Source: Chryseosolibacter histidinae
Lineage (GTDB): Bacteria; Bacteroidota; Bacteroidia; Cytophagales; Cyclobacteriaceae
DNA length: 64,000 nt
Direction: 5' to 3'
Assembly (NCBI RefSeq): GCF_018598225.1
Contig: NZ_JAHESF010000026.1
Span: forward strand, 33,927 to 97,926
This document shows, piece after piece, positions 18,424 to 27,394 of this stretch. Position 1 is the stretch's first letter. Each line of letters begins with the position of its first letter. The position numbers and the translations under genes are program-made. Below the pieces are notes generated by a model. The model worked only from the letters and a program-made list of their open reading frames with translations. It was not told where the DNA came from and made no database searches.

Positions 18424-19632
18424 ATGAAAAAGAGAAAGAACTATTATCTCATGACATTCGCTGCATGCCTCCTCGGCTTCACAACATTGGCGCAGCAAAG
18501 AGAAAAAACCATGGACATCTACGGATTCATCATGATGGATGCCGGCTACAACTTCGACCAGATCGACCCGAACTGGTTCGACGTTGTTCGCCCAACAAAG
18601 CTTCCGTCATTCAAGAACCAATACGGGGCCGATGGCAACTTCTACTTCAGCGTGCGCCAGACGCGTTTAGGTTTCAAGAACTATTTTGAGACACCGATGG
18701 GGCAACTGCGCACCCATTTCGAATTCGAGATGTTCGGTACCGGTGTGGATGCAGGACAAACCACCATCCGTCTGCGGCATGCTTACGGAGAGCTCGGACA
18801 ATTTGGCGCCGGACAATACTGGAGCCCGTTCATGGACATCGATGTATTCCCCAACACAGTAGAATACTGGGGGCCGACGGGTATGGCTTTCTTCCGGAAC
18901 GTACAGGTGCGATGGATGCCCATTAAGGGTGACACGCGCTTAACCATTGCGTTGGAAAGGCCCGGTGCCAGTGCCGACCAGGGTGTATATGCCGGGCGTG
19001 TGGAGCTGCAGGGCGTTGTGCCAAGATTTCGCGTGCCCGACCTTTCGGCAGAATACCGCAGGGCTATGCCATGGGGTTATGTGGAGATCGCAGGTATTGC
19101 ACGACGCATCGAATGGGAAGATCAGAATACAGACAGCCTTCAGCTCAGTGGCGATGCGCTCGGCTGGGGCCTTAACCTGAGCACCAACGTTAAGATCGGA
19201 ACCAAAGATGTATTTCGCGGCTCGATCCTCTATGGCGAAGGTGTACAGAACTACATGAACGATGCCCCGGTAGATGTTGGCATAGAAAATCAACCGGGTA
19301 ATACAGTCTCGCCCGTAAAAGGCGTGGCACTGCCCTTAGTTGGTATTGTGGCATTCCTCGATCACACCTGGAACGAGAGATTCTCCACCGCCGTCGGTTA
19401 CTCCATGATAGACATCGAGAACTCCGATGCGCAGGCAGACAATGCCTTCAGCAAAGGACAATACATTGTTGCAAACCTGCTCTATTACCCAACGAAAAAT
19501 GCGATGGCGGGCGTCGAGCTCCAGTGGGGTGACCGCCACAATTTCCGCGACGACTTCACCGCGTCCATCACCAAGGTTCAGTTCACCTTCAAGTACAACT
19601 TCGAGCAATCGTTTTACAAAGACACCAATTGA
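18424..19632 (+). CDS. DcaP-like outer-membrane porin
   Basis: This 402-residue protein has a signal peptide ending in TLAQQ. Next comes the DcaP-type opening DIYGFIMMDAGYNFDQIDP, with many aromatic-flanked strands and a final strand ending in phenylalanine-rich residues (FTFKYNFEQSF). DcaP proteins form trimeric channels for dicarboxylates and other negatively charged small molecules, which would suit aspartate or fumarate passage given the aspartase and asparaginase genes 3-6 kb downstream. The gene begins 50 bases after the ABM-like gene. Its stop overlaps the TTG start of the next gene, pointing to a shared transcript. The substrate is inference from family and context. Confidence 0.85.
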   Translation: MKKRKNYYLMTFAACLLGFTTLAQQREKTMDIYGFIMMDAGYNFDQIDPNWFDVVRPTKLPSFKNQYGADGNFYFSVRQTRLGFKNYFETPMGQLRTHFEFEMFGTGVDAGQTTIRLRHAYGELGQFGAGQYWSPFMDIDVFPNTVEYWGPTGMAFFRNVQVRWMPIKGDTRLTIALERPGASADQGVYAGRVELQGVVPRFRVPDLSAEYRRAMPWGYVEIAGIARRIEWEDQNTDSLQLSGDALGWGLNLSTNVKIGTKDVFRGSILYGEGVQNYMNDAPVDVGIENQPGNTVSPVKGVALPLVGIVAFLDHTWNERFSTAVGYSMIDIENSDAQADNAFSKGQYIVANLLYYPTKNAMAGVELQWGDRHNFRDDFTASITKVQFTFKYNFEQSFYKDTN

Positions 19633-20375
19633 AAAGACTGCGCCCATGGATAAGCATTGCCTGCATCACTTGTTCCTGTTTCAGTACAGTACGCGCGCAA
19701 CATACGCAGCTGTGGCTGGACCTTGTCATGGATTATCCTTTTGCAAACCAATACTTATTTGAAATGGAGGCAAGTTATCAACGGCTGTTAACAAACGACT
19801 CGACCTGGCGCAGCATCAACTTTACGCCAACGTTAGAGTACCAGTTCTTCAACAACGTAGACCTGATATTTTCAGTGCCACTCGCCTATACGGCGCAGAC
19901 CGAAGATTACGATTCATTCGAGGCACGGTTATCATTCGAGGGCCGGATCCACCTCACCCAGAACAAGCGGGTGAACACCCGCCTCGTATTGAAAGGTGAA
20001 AAGCGCTACTTCCTGAATGTGGACGAAGATGCATGGGAAAACAGTACGCGGGCGAGGGTAAAGGCAGAAGCCACCATCAGCATCAATGCGCCGGATCTTT
20101 ATCGCGACAAGCTCTGGTACGCCATTGTGGATTACGAGGAGTTCTTCGTCACCGACCAGGAATTGAATGAGCGGTACTCCAACAAGAGACGCGCACGGCT
20201 GGGCGCAGGTTACCGCCTGGACTACAGGAACCGTTTCGAGCTGATCTTCACCCTGCAATCGTCACGCAACAAGATCCACGATGACTTCACCAGCACAGAC
20301 AATGTGGTGCAGCTCCGGTATAAGATGTTCTTCAATCCCTCCAGGCCGGCTTCCATCCAAGACCAAACACAATAA
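19629..20375 (+). CDS. DUF2490-like outer-membrane beta-barrel protein
   Basis: The only start giving a signal peptide (MKRLRPWISIACITCSCFSTVRAQ) is a TTG at 19629 that overlaps the upstream stop by four bases (TTGA), suggesting translational coupling. An ATG at 19646 is in the wrong frame. The 248-residue protein shows the DUF2490 pattern: W-x-D, PFANQYLFEMEASYQR, paired strands LEYQF-x2-NVDL and a GYRLDYRNRFEL segment near the end. DUF2490 proteins are predicted barrels of unknown function in Bacteroidota. Its position between two other envelope genes of the island suggests an accessory outer-membrane role. Confidence 0.78.
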   Translation: MKRLRPWISIACITCSCFSTVRAQHTQLWLDLVMDYPFANQYLFEMEASYQRLLTNDSTWRSINFTPTLEYQFFNNVDLIFSVPLAYTAQTEDYDSFEARLSFEGRIHLTQNKRVNTRLVLKGEKRYFLNVDEDAWENSTRARVKAEATISINAPDLYRDKLWYAIVDYEEFFVTDQELNERYSNKRRARLGAGYRLDYRNRFELIFTLQSSRNKIHDDFTSTDNVVQLRYKMFFNPSRPASIQDQTQ

Positions 20376-20378
20376 CCA

Positions 20379-21530
20379 ATGAAAGTGAACATTGCCATCC
20401 TCAAGGCTGATATAAGACAGATCATGGTCACAGCGCTCATGTTGCTGGCCGGTAGCAACCTGGTGGCCCAGGTGTATTCCAACAAGGAGGTTGGCAAAAA
20501 GAATGAGGTTCTCATCGACAGCATCAAAAACACCACCTGGCCTTACGCATTACCGATACTGGGAAAAAAAGCGACCAGCGCGGGATTCAACCTGCCCTAC
20601 CCCATGGGCATCAATGTGAACTACCTGTGGCAGCGTTCAGACATTGTGATCGAGAATCTCCGGGTAGGATTCAACCATGGGCCTATGCATGACCTGAGCG
20701 AGGTCATACGGTTCGATGACGCCACCTCCAACGCCAATGCCGTCAACATCAGGCCCGACTTCTGGCTGCTCCCCTTTCTGAACATCTATGGGATCTTCGC
20801 CAGGAGCAATCCTTCCACGGAGGTTGACTTCGGCATCTACGTTCCTGACGCGGATGGCAACTGGAACAATGTATTGTCGCTCAACACAGAGGCGAACTTC
20901 AATGCCACAACGTTCGGGTTCGGGGTCACGCCCACAATAGGCGTTGGCGGTGGATGGATCGCCCTCGACATGAACTTCACCTGGAGCGACATACCGGAGC
21001 TTCAGGATCCGGCCTTTGCGACAGTGCTCGGCCCGCGCATGGGCAAATCGTTCAAATTCAGGCGCCCGGATCAGAATATAGCGATCTGGGTCGGCGGATT
21101 CAGGCTGCACATCAATACCGGAACGAACGGGTCTGTTCAGCTGAACGAAATATTTCCCACGCAGGACCTGCAGCAAAAGGTAGACAACGGGGCCGTCAGG
21201 GTTGAAGACAGTCGTCAGCAGGTAGATACCTGGTGGGGTGGCCTGACACCCGCCGAGCAGAAAAATCCGGTGAACGCAGCTAAATATGAAACAGCAAATC
21301 GCGCGCTCGATGCCGCGGGCAGGTTCATCAACAGCCTGGATCAGGCGCTCAATGACGAACAATACGCCTCCGTTCAGTATTCGCTCGACAAACGCCAGAA
21401 GAACATGTGGAATTTCATTGTGGGCAGCCAGTACCAGTATAACAAACACTGGATGCTTCGCCTGGAGATCGGGTTCTTCGGGTCAAGGCAGCAGTTGCTG
21501 GGCGGGCTGCAGTATCGTTTCGGGATCTAA
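20379..21530 (+). CDS. Hypothetical outer-membrane protein
   Basis: This 383-residue protein begins 3 bases after the DUF2490 gene. It has a signal peptide (cleavage near LVAQV) and several amphipathic strands, such as NYLWQRSDIVIENLRVGF, with the terminal strand LLGGLQYRFGI ending in a barrel-like pattern. A helical segment at about residues 255-330 (EDSRQQVDTWWGGL, ANRALDAAGRFINSLDQAL) interrupts the strands, unusual for a plain porin and perhaps a plug or periplasmic arm. I do not recognise the family. It is clearly cotranscribed with the preceding genes. Confidence 0.75.
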   Translation: MKVNIAILKADIRQIMVTALMLLAGSNLVAQVYSNKEVGKKNEVLIDSIKNTTWPYALPILGKKATSAGFNLPYPMGINVNYLWQRSDIVIENLRVGFNHGPMHDLSEVIRFDDATSNANAVNIRPDFWLLPFLNIYGIFARSNPSTEVDFGIYVPDADGNWNNVLSLNTEANFNATTFGFGVTPTIGVGGGWIALDMNFTWSDIPELQDPAFATVLGPRMGKSFKFRRPDQNIAIWVGGFRLHINTGTNGSVQLNEIFPTQDLQQKVDNGAVRVEDSRQQVDTWWGGLTPAEQKNPVNAAKYETANRALDAAGRFINSLDQALNDEQYASVQYSLDKRQKNMWNFIVGSQYQYNKHWMLRLEIGFFGSRQQLLGGLQYRFGI

Positions 21531-21658
21531 ATAAAAAATTCAAATCATGTCAACGCTATGCATATACGCCGTGTGTTTCAGTCAGCCACCGTAAGCCATG
21601 GCCAGAAACGCAGTTTGAAACAAATCAGCAAAAAAACGAATTCATAACAGATCTATCT

Positions 21659-22273
21659 ATGAAAAAACAATTCCTTATCATTTTTACAACAGCATTGCTT
21701 GCCGGGTGCTATCCAGACGGCCCGGACTATGTTGAAGACATCGATGTGGTATACACTGTCTACGACCAGGCGTATGATTTCAAGACGCAAAAAACGTTTG
21801 CCATGCCTGACAAGATCGCGGTAAGCGTTGAGGTCACCAGCGAAGACACCCTGATCGAATACATGAACCCGATCTATGCAACGCCAATTCTACAAGCCAT
21901 CCAGCGGAATATGGAGAACTACGGATGGAGCCGGGTGAACGTGGATCAGAATCCTGACATCGTATTGACACCCGCCGGGCTTTCCACCACCACGTATTTT
22001 TACAGCTACTGGTACGACTGGTGGTATGGCGGATACTGGGGCTGGTATGGATGGTATTATCCACCTTATTATACGGTGAGCTCCTACACTACCGGTACGC
22101 TGCTGATGGTGGTGGCAGACCCGAACCAGGCCAATCAAAGCCCTATCAACCGGTCGCCCGCATTGTGGATCGCGGCCGCCAACGGTCTGCTCACGTACAG
22201 CTACGACCTGTCACGGGTCAGCGAGGGAATCGATCAGGCTTTTACACAGTCACCTTATCTGAACCTTAAATAA
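21659..22273 (+). CDS. DUF4136-family outer-membrane lipoprotein
   Basis: This 204-residue protein has a lipobox (TALLAGC, lipidated Cys near residue 17), so it is a membrane-anchored lipoprotein. The DUF4136 outline is present: a Y-x-F-x-T-F-A-M-P strand near residue 45, an I-x-A-I-Q-R-N-M helix, PDIVLTP, and a C-terminal region ending with a predicted helix. The middle is very rich in tyrosine and tryptophan (YWYDWWYGGYWGWYGWYYPP). It is followed after 6 bases by a family A barrel gene, the first of three such pairs in the window. DUF4136 function is not known. Confidence 0.85.
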   Translation: MKKQFLIIFTTALLAGCYPDGPDYVEDIDVVYTVYDQAYDFKTQKTFAMPDKIAVSVEVTSEDTLIEYMNPIYATPILQAIQRNMENYGWSRVNVDQNPDIVLTPAGLSTTTYFYSYWYDWWYGGYWGWYGWYYPPYYTVSSYTTGTLLMVVADPNQANQSPINRSPALWIAAANGLLTYSYDLSRVSEGIDQAFTQSPYLNLK

Positions 22274-22279
22274 CACGTT

Positions 22280-22873
22280 ATGAAAAAATTACTGATCATC
22301 ATATTCTGCTTCAATGCCTGTGCTACCGTAATGGCACAGAGCAATTTCACCCTTTTCTACTCGGTAGGTTTCGGCACCGGCGACCTTGGCGATTTCATAG
22401 ACAAAACAAGCTGGCGCGGCATGTCCATGGACTACCGGTACGCGTTCCAGCCCAACATTGCCGCAGGGTTCAGCGTGGCCTGGACCACCTTCTACGAGGA
22501 GAAAGGGCGCGACACTTACAGCACCGAGAACCAATCGCTCACCGGCAAGCAGTTTCGCTACAGCAACCAGGTGCCGATACTGGCAACCCTGACCTACTTC
22601 TCGCAACCCGACGGGCCTGTAAATCCTTTTGCAACGATCGGTATCGGCACGATGTATACGCGCAGAAATACCGACATGAATGTGTATACCATGGAACAGG
22701 AAGCATGGCATTTCCTGCTTCAGCCGGAAGTGGGCGTTCAGGCAATGATCGGCGAGGGCGTTGCCTTTACAGTTTCAGGCAAGTACTACCACGGCTTTGA
22801 GGCGGGAAGCGAGCTGTCTGACCCGCAATCATATTTCGCGCTCAATGTCGGGTTTTCCTTTATTGGCCTCTGA
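22280..22873 (+). CDS. Outer-membrane beta-barrel protein, paralogue family A
   Basis: This 197-residue protein has a signal peptide ending in VMAQS and the family A core: RGMSMDYRY near residue 50, FYEEKGRDTY, SLTGKQFRYSNQ, GIGTMYTRRN, and AWHFLLQPEVGV. These match the proteins at 14930 and 44198 nearly motif for motif. It starts 6 bases after a DUF4136 lipoprotein gene and 20 bases before the aspartase gene. It may be the barrel partner of the lipoprotein. No channel function can be read from a barrel this small. Confidence 0.82.
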   Translation: MKKLLIIIFCFNACATVMAQSNFTLFYSVGFGTGDLGDFIDKTSWRGMSMDYRYAFQPNIAAGFSVAWTTFYEEKGRDTYSTENQSLTGKQFRYSNQVPILATLTYFSQPDGPVNPFATIGIGTMYTRRNTDMNVYTMEQEAWHFLLQPEVGVQAMIGEGVAFTVSGKYYHGFEAGSELSDPQSYFALNVGFSFIGL

Positions 22874-22893
22874 ACCACACCAACACATCACGC

Positions 22894-24354
22894 ATGAAAA
22901 AACTTCGGATCTTCAAAATGCTGTGCCTGGTTGTGATGATGCTGTGGCTCTGCAACGCCCGCGCTCAGAACCGGAAAGAAAAAGACCTGTTGGGAGAGAA
23001 AGAGATCCCGGCCAACGCCTACTATGGAGTGCAAACGGCGCGGGCACTGGAGAACTTTGCCATCAGCGGCATGCCTACAAAATTCTATCCTGACTATGTG
23101 AAGGCCTTTGCCATCGTAAAACTTGCGGCAGCCCGTGCCAATGCGGAGAACGGAAGGTTATCGCAGGAGAAGCTGGCCGCCATCGAAAAAGCATGCAAGG
23201 CCGTGATGGACGGCCAATACCATGACCAGTTTCTCGTTGACCTGTACCAGGGCGGCGCCGGCACGTCGGCCAACATGAACACCAATGAAGTGTTGGCCAA
23301 CATCGCGCTCGAGCTGAGCGGTCATAAAAAGGGCGACTACCACTACATAGAGCCCCATGACGACCTCAACATGGGGCAGTCTACCAACGACACCTACCCC
23401 ACCACCATCAAGGTGGCGCTGTTGCTGCACAATGACAAGCTCATCACCGAACTGGAAGCGCTCTCGCAGTCGTTCCATAAAAAGGGCGATGCGTTCAAGT
23501 CGCTGCTGAAGATGGGCCGCACCGAAGGGCAGGATGCAGTACCCATGACGTTGGGCCAGGAGTTCCATGCCTTCGGCAACCAGCTCGATGCCGAGATCAA
23601 AAGCCTTCGTGCTTCGGAGACATACCTGTGCGAGCAGAACATGGGTGCCACGGCCATCGGCACGGGCATCACCGCTTCGCCCGGGTATGCAGAAAAGGTT
23701 GCCGTTCACCTCGCCAGGATCACGGGCAAGCCGTTTGTCATGAGCAGTGACCTCATCGCTGCCACCAGCAGCATGCAGAGCTACGTCATGTACTCGTCGG
23801 CGCTGAAAAGCCTGGCCATAGCGCTGTCGAAGATCAGCAGTGACCTGATCTTTCTCACGTCGGGCCCGCGCACCGGCATCTTCGAGATCAACCTGCCGGC
23901 GCTTCAGCCCGGTTCTTCCATCATGCCAGGCAAAGTAAATCCTGTGATGCCCGAGGTGATGAACGAGGTTTGTTTTAAGGTGATGGGCAACGATGTCACC
24001 GTAAGCATTGCCTCTCATTCTGGCCTTTTACAGCTGAACGCCTATGAACCCGTGGTAGCGGTAGCGCTCATGGAATCACAGGGACTGCTGTTCAAGTGCC
24101 TTCCCCTCTTCCGCAAAAATTGCGTGGATGGCATTACACCCAACGAAAAGGTGCTGAAGCGCAACATCGAACAAAGTGTGGGCATTGTAACAGCGCTGAA
24201 CCCGGTGCTCGGTTACGAAAAAACCACCGAGCTGGCGAAAGAGGCGCTGCAAACCGGTAAGGGAATATTGGAATTGATCCGCGAGAAAAAATTGCTGACG
24301 GAAGACCAGATCAAAAAAGTAATGGACCCGGCTGCCATGACCCAGCTGAAGTAA
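22894..24354 (+). CDS. aspA: Aspartate ammonia-lyase with N-terminal export signal
   Basis: This 486-residue enzyme should convert L-aspartate to fumarate and ammonia. The aspartase/fumarase signature GSSIMPGKVNPVMPE, the NMGQSTNDTYPT segment and the TNEVLANIALE segment are intact. The conserved enzyme begins at KDLLGEKEIPANAYYGVQT, equivalent to residue 9 or so of E. coli AspA. In front lies an extra stretch of about 25 residues, MKKLRIFKMLCLVVMMLWLCNARA followed by Q, that looks like a Sec signal peptide. Aspartases are normally cytoplasmic, so this copy may work in the periplasm. It lies directly upstream of a type II asparaginase that also carries a signal peptide. Enzyme identity is very sure; location is inference. 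Confidence 0.93.
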   Translation: MKKLRIFKMLCLVVMMLWLCNARAQNRKEKDLLGEKEIPANAYYGVQTARALENFAISGMPTKFYPDYVKAFAIVKLAAARANAENGRLSQEKLAAIEKACKAVMDGQYHDQFLVDLYQGGAGTSANMNTNEVLANIALELSGHKKGDYHYIEPHDDLNMGQSTNDTYPTTIKVALLLHNDKLITELEALSQSFHKKGDAFKSLLKMGRTEGQDAVPMTLGQEFHAFGNQLDAEIKSLRASETYLCEQNMGATAIGTGITASPGYAEKVAVHLARITGKPFVMSSDLIAATSSMQSYVMYSSALKSLAIALSKISSDLIFLTSGPRTGIFEINLPALQPGSSIMPGKVNPVMPEVMNEVCFKVMGNDVTVSIASHSGLLQLNAYEPVVAVALMESQGLLFKCLPLFRKNCVDGITPNEKVLKRNIEQSVGIVTALNPVLGYEKTTELAKEALQTGKGILELIREKKLLTEDQIKKVMDPAAMTQLK

Positions 24355-24386
24355 AGTTTACAATAAAATTTTTAAAGCGATAAAAG

Positions 24387-25454
24387 ATGAAAACGATCAT
24401 ACAGAAGTTCAGGAACATGTTCACCATACTACTCATGGTGGCCAGTGCCATTGTGTGGGGCCAAACGAAACCCGTCATTGTGATACTTGCTACCGGCGGT
24501 ACCATTGCAGGCGCGGCAGGCTCAGGGGTGCAATCGGGTTATACATCGGGGCAGGTGACCATCGATGCCATGGTGAACGCCGTGCCCGACATCACCAAGC
24601 TTGCCACCATCAAAGGTGAGCAGATCTCCAACGTAGGCTCGCAGGATATGTCATTCGAGATCATGCTCAAGCTTGCCAAACGTATCAAAGAGCTGGCCGC
24701 CGATAAAAATGTGAGCGGCATCGTGATCACCCACGGAACCGACACCATGGAAGAGACCGCGTACTTCCTCAACCTGGTAACCCATACCAGCAAGCCCATT
24801 GTACTGGTGGGTTCCATGAGACCTTCCACCGCCGTGAGTGCCGATGGACCGCTGAACCTGTACAACGCCGTGTCAGTAGCGGCAGACCCCAACGCAAAAG
24901 ACCGCGGCGTATTGCTGGTAATGAACGACTGGATCCATTCGGCGCAAACACTGACGAAAGTAAGCACCACCGCCGTGCAAACCTTCATGTCGCCCATACG
25001 CGGCCTGATCGGAACTTCGGCTTATGGTGTCAATGAGTACTATCGTTATCCCCACAACCGGTACGGAATGAAAAGCGAGCTCAGCGTAGACGGCGTAACC
25101 GCCTTACCCAGGGTGGATATCATCTATGGCGACGCCGATATGCCGGCAGACCTGATCGATGCCTCCGTGGCCAATGGCGCGAAAGGAATTGTGATTGCCG
25201 GCGTTGGCAACGGCAACATGAACAAGGCTTCTCTTGACGCGTGCGCGCGGGCCAGCAAGAAAGGTGTGGTAGTGGTGCGAAGCACCCGCGTGGCTACTGG
25301 CAACGTGGGCCGGAATGTAGAAGTGGATGATGACAAGCTCGGGCTGGTTGCTTCTTACGATCTCAATCCGCAGAAAGCACGGATCCTGTTATCCGTGGCG
25401 TTGCTGAAGCCCCGTAAGCTTGACGAGATCCAAACCATGTTCTATGAGTATTGA
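24387..25454 (+). CDS. ansB: Type II (exported) L-asparaginase
   Basis: This 355-residue enzyme hydrolyses L-asparagine to aspartate and ammonia. A signal peptide (cleavage near IVWGQ) precedes the mature start KPVIVILATGGTIAG. The nucleophile is T39 of GGT; the second catalytic threonine lies in THGTDTMEET, with the expected aspartate after it. SADGPLNLYNAV matches type II enzymes. It lies 32 bases after the aspartase gene, and its end overlaps the start of the porin gene by 11 bases, so the three are one transcript. Asparagine degradation in the periplasm followed by aspartase would give fumarate there. Confidence 0.95.
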   Translation: MKTIIQKFRNMFTILLMVASAIVWGQTKPVIVILATGGTIAGAAGSGVQSGYTSGQVTIDAMVNAVPDITKLATIKGEQISNVGSQDMSFEIMLKLAKRIKELAADKNVSGIVITHGTDTMEETAYFLNLVTHTSKPIVLVGSMRPSTAVSADGPLNLYNAVSVAADPNAKDRGVLLVMNDWIHSAQTLTKVSTTAVQTFMSPIRGLIGTSAYGVNEYYRYPHNRYGMKSELSVDGVTALPRVDIIYGDADMPADLIDASVANGAKGIVIAGVGNGNMNKASLDACARASKKGVVVVRSTRVATGNVGRNVEVDDDKLGLVASYDLNPQKARILLSVALLKPRKLDEIQTMFYEY

Positions 25455-26748
25455 CAGGCATCCCTTGAGAAGACTATTGCCAGCAATGATCTCAGCGCTG
25501 CTGATAGTCTTCTTACTGCAGGGGCCAGCCTACTGTCAGACCAAAAAAATTCCCGACGGGACAGAAGGCATCTATCATGAAATTCCCGTTGCAGATTCTG
25601 TAACAAAAGCGCCGTTGCAGCCGAATGAGGCAAACACCCCCTTTTCTACTTTCAAAATCGGTCTCGGCTTCATCTATGACGTAGCAGCGTATCACCAGAG
25701 CGATGTATTCAAACAGCAGATGGACTCTGCGGACCTCGCGCTGGAACCGAAAGGCAAGGTTCGCGATTTCAGGATCCTCGGCAGCGGCAGGCTCAAAACA
25801 AAGAGGGCTATCAGCTGGAAGTTTGCATTTATGTACAATGGCGATACCGATGAGTGGCTGGTCAGGGAATCGGGCGTTACCATAGGCGTACCGGAGCTGG
25901 CCGGCCATTTTTTTATCGGCAGAACCAAAGAAGGTTTCTCGATGGTGAAGGTCATGAACGGCCACTCGCCCTGGACAAACGAAAGGCAGATGGCGCTGGA
26001 CCTCATCCCCATCCTGGCAGACGGCATCAAGTATTTCGGCTTCCTGCCCCGCTCAAGAATATTCTGGAACGTGGGCGCGTATAATGATATCATCTCCAAA
26101 GGTCAGGGTTTTTCAACCTTTGCCTGGCAGTACGTGGCAAGGGTCGGATGGATGCCCATGTACGATGCGCAGCAAAATAAATTATGGCACATAGCAACAA
26201 ACCTCCGTTACGGCAAACCCGTTGACGGCGCCATCACTTTAAAATCGCGCCCTGAATCCAACCCCACACCCCAGCTCATCAACACCGGTAAATTTCAAAC
26301 CAATCGTTCCAGTCATATCGGCCTGGAGATCTATCACAGCCAGGGACGCCTGATGCTGGGCACAGAGTTCATGATCCACAATTTCTATTCGGATGAATCT
26401 GACAACCACCGGTTCTTCGGAGGCGATGTTGTAGCCAGCTATATGTTCACACCTACCCGGCGGCCTTATAATACGATCGGTAGCATCTACGGATTTGTGC
26501 CTGTGAACCGTTCCGTTTTCAAAGGCGGCTGGGGAGAGTGGGAAGGTGTTCTCCGGGTCTCGACCTTTGACCTGAACGATGGCTCCATCCGGGGTGGCCA
26601 GATGTGGCGGATCACACCGATGATCAACTGGTATCTTTCCAAGATCGTACGCATGGAATTCATCTATGGCTATGGCATCCTTGACAGGTTCGATCTCCGC
26701 GGCGCAGTACAGTTCTTCGAAAGCCGGATCCAGTTCACCATGATGTAG
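25444..26748 (+). CDS. OprP/OprO-like porin
   Basis: I use the ATG at 25444 (434 residues), which overlaps the end of the asparaginase gene by 11 bases; a TTG at 25420 is less likely. A signal peptide (ALLIVFLLQGPAYCQ) precedes a large barrel with the phosphate-selective porin O/P outline: WKFAFMYNGDTDEW, FFIGRTKEGFSM, RSRIFWNVGAYND and a final strand RIQFTMM. Such porins pass anions. In this operon, aspartate, asparagine or fumarate would be logical cargo, but no selectivity residues are known to me here. Confidence 0.85.
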   Translation: MSIDRHPLRRLLPAMISALLIVFLLQGPAYCQTKKIPDGTEGIYHEIPVADSVTKAPLQPNEANTPFSTFKIGLGFIYDVAAYHQSDVFKQQMDSADLALEPKGKVRDFRILGSGRLKTKRAISWKFAFMYNGDTDEWLVRESGVTIGVPELAGHFFIGRTKEGFSMVKVMNGHSPWTNERQMALDLIPILADGIKYFGFLPRSRIFWNVGAYNDIISKGQGFSTFAWQYVARVGWMPMYDAQQNKLWHIATNLRYGKPVDGAITLKSRPESNPTPQLINTGKFQTNRSSHIGLEIYHSQGRLMLGTEFMIHNFYSDESDNHRFFGGDVVASYMFTPTRRPYNTIGSIYGFVPVNRSVFKGGWGEWEGVLRVSTFDLNDGSIRGGQMWRITPMINWYLSKIVRMEFIYGYGILDRFDLRGAVQFFESRIQFTMM

Positions 26749-26834
26749 CCAATAGCCACTCAGATACCCGCGTGCGCTCATGGCACGATTCAGAAAACAC
26801 AAAAATCACTTTCTATAACCTTAACCATCATTTT

Positions 26835-27299
26835 ATGAAAACAACAATAATGCTCCTGGTGATCGCTTTTTCCAACGCAGCCCTGGCGCAGTCGTATGAA
26901 GAAGATGTCGATTACATTCAATCGATCTATGGAAAAGAAAAAAAAATGCTCGTTGCAGATTTTATAAGGCTGGAGGGCACGCAGAAAGACTCCTTCTGGC
27001 AATTGTATGACGAGTACGAGGGCAAACGAAAAGCGCTGGGTAAAAAAAGGGTACAGCTGTTGCAGAAATATGCGGATAGCTACGCTACCATGGATGACGC
27101 CACCGCGTCTCAGGTGATCCGCGAAACTGCCGCGCTTGCGGCCGAGACCGATAAGCTGGTGTTTACCTATTTCAAAAAAATGGAAAAGGTGGCAGGGTCA
27201 AAGGCAGCGGCACAATTCTATGAGCTGGAAGTTTATTTCCTGAGCGCCATCCGCCTGGCGATCCTTAAAAACATTCCGTTCATCGGTGAGCTGAAGTGA
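26835..27299 (+). CDS. Small secreted helical protein, paralogue family H
   Basis: From the ATG at 26835 the protein has 154 residues: a signal peptide ending NAALAQS and then almost all helix. Key pattern: FWQLYDEYEGKRKALGKKR, then a run of helices ending in YELEVYFLSAIR. Two other proteins here (29726-30274 and 33562-33996) share the FW-x2-Y-x2-YE core and a late YYK/YFKK-x-KV segment. Similar proteins are common in Bacteroidota and are annotated only as hypothetical or periplasmic. It is the last gene of the island and is followed by a strong hairpin. Function is unknown. Confidence 0.78.
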   Translation: MKTTIMLLVIAFSNAALAQSYEEDVDYIQSIYGKEKKMLVADFIRLEGTQKDSFWQLYDEYEGKRKALGKKRVQLLQKYADSYATMDDATASQVIRETAALAAETDKLVFTYFKKMEKVAGSKAAAQFYELEVYFLSAIRLAILKNIPFIGELK

Positions 27300-27340
27300 T
27301 CTGCAGCGGACAACGTTTATTACGGACATTAATAATAACA

Positions 27341-27371
27341 AAGATCCTGGGCCCGTCTGGCCCAGGATCTT
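27341..27371. terminator. Strong bidirectional hairpin terminator
   Basis: A 13-base-pair perfect stem (AAGATCCTGGGCC with GGCCCAGGATCTT) and a 5-base loop lie between two convergent genes ending at 27299 and 27395. The hairpin is symmetric, with little T tract on either side, so it may stop transcription from both directions. Confidence 0.8.
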
Positions 27372-27394
27372 CACATTTTACCTAGAGCTCTTTT

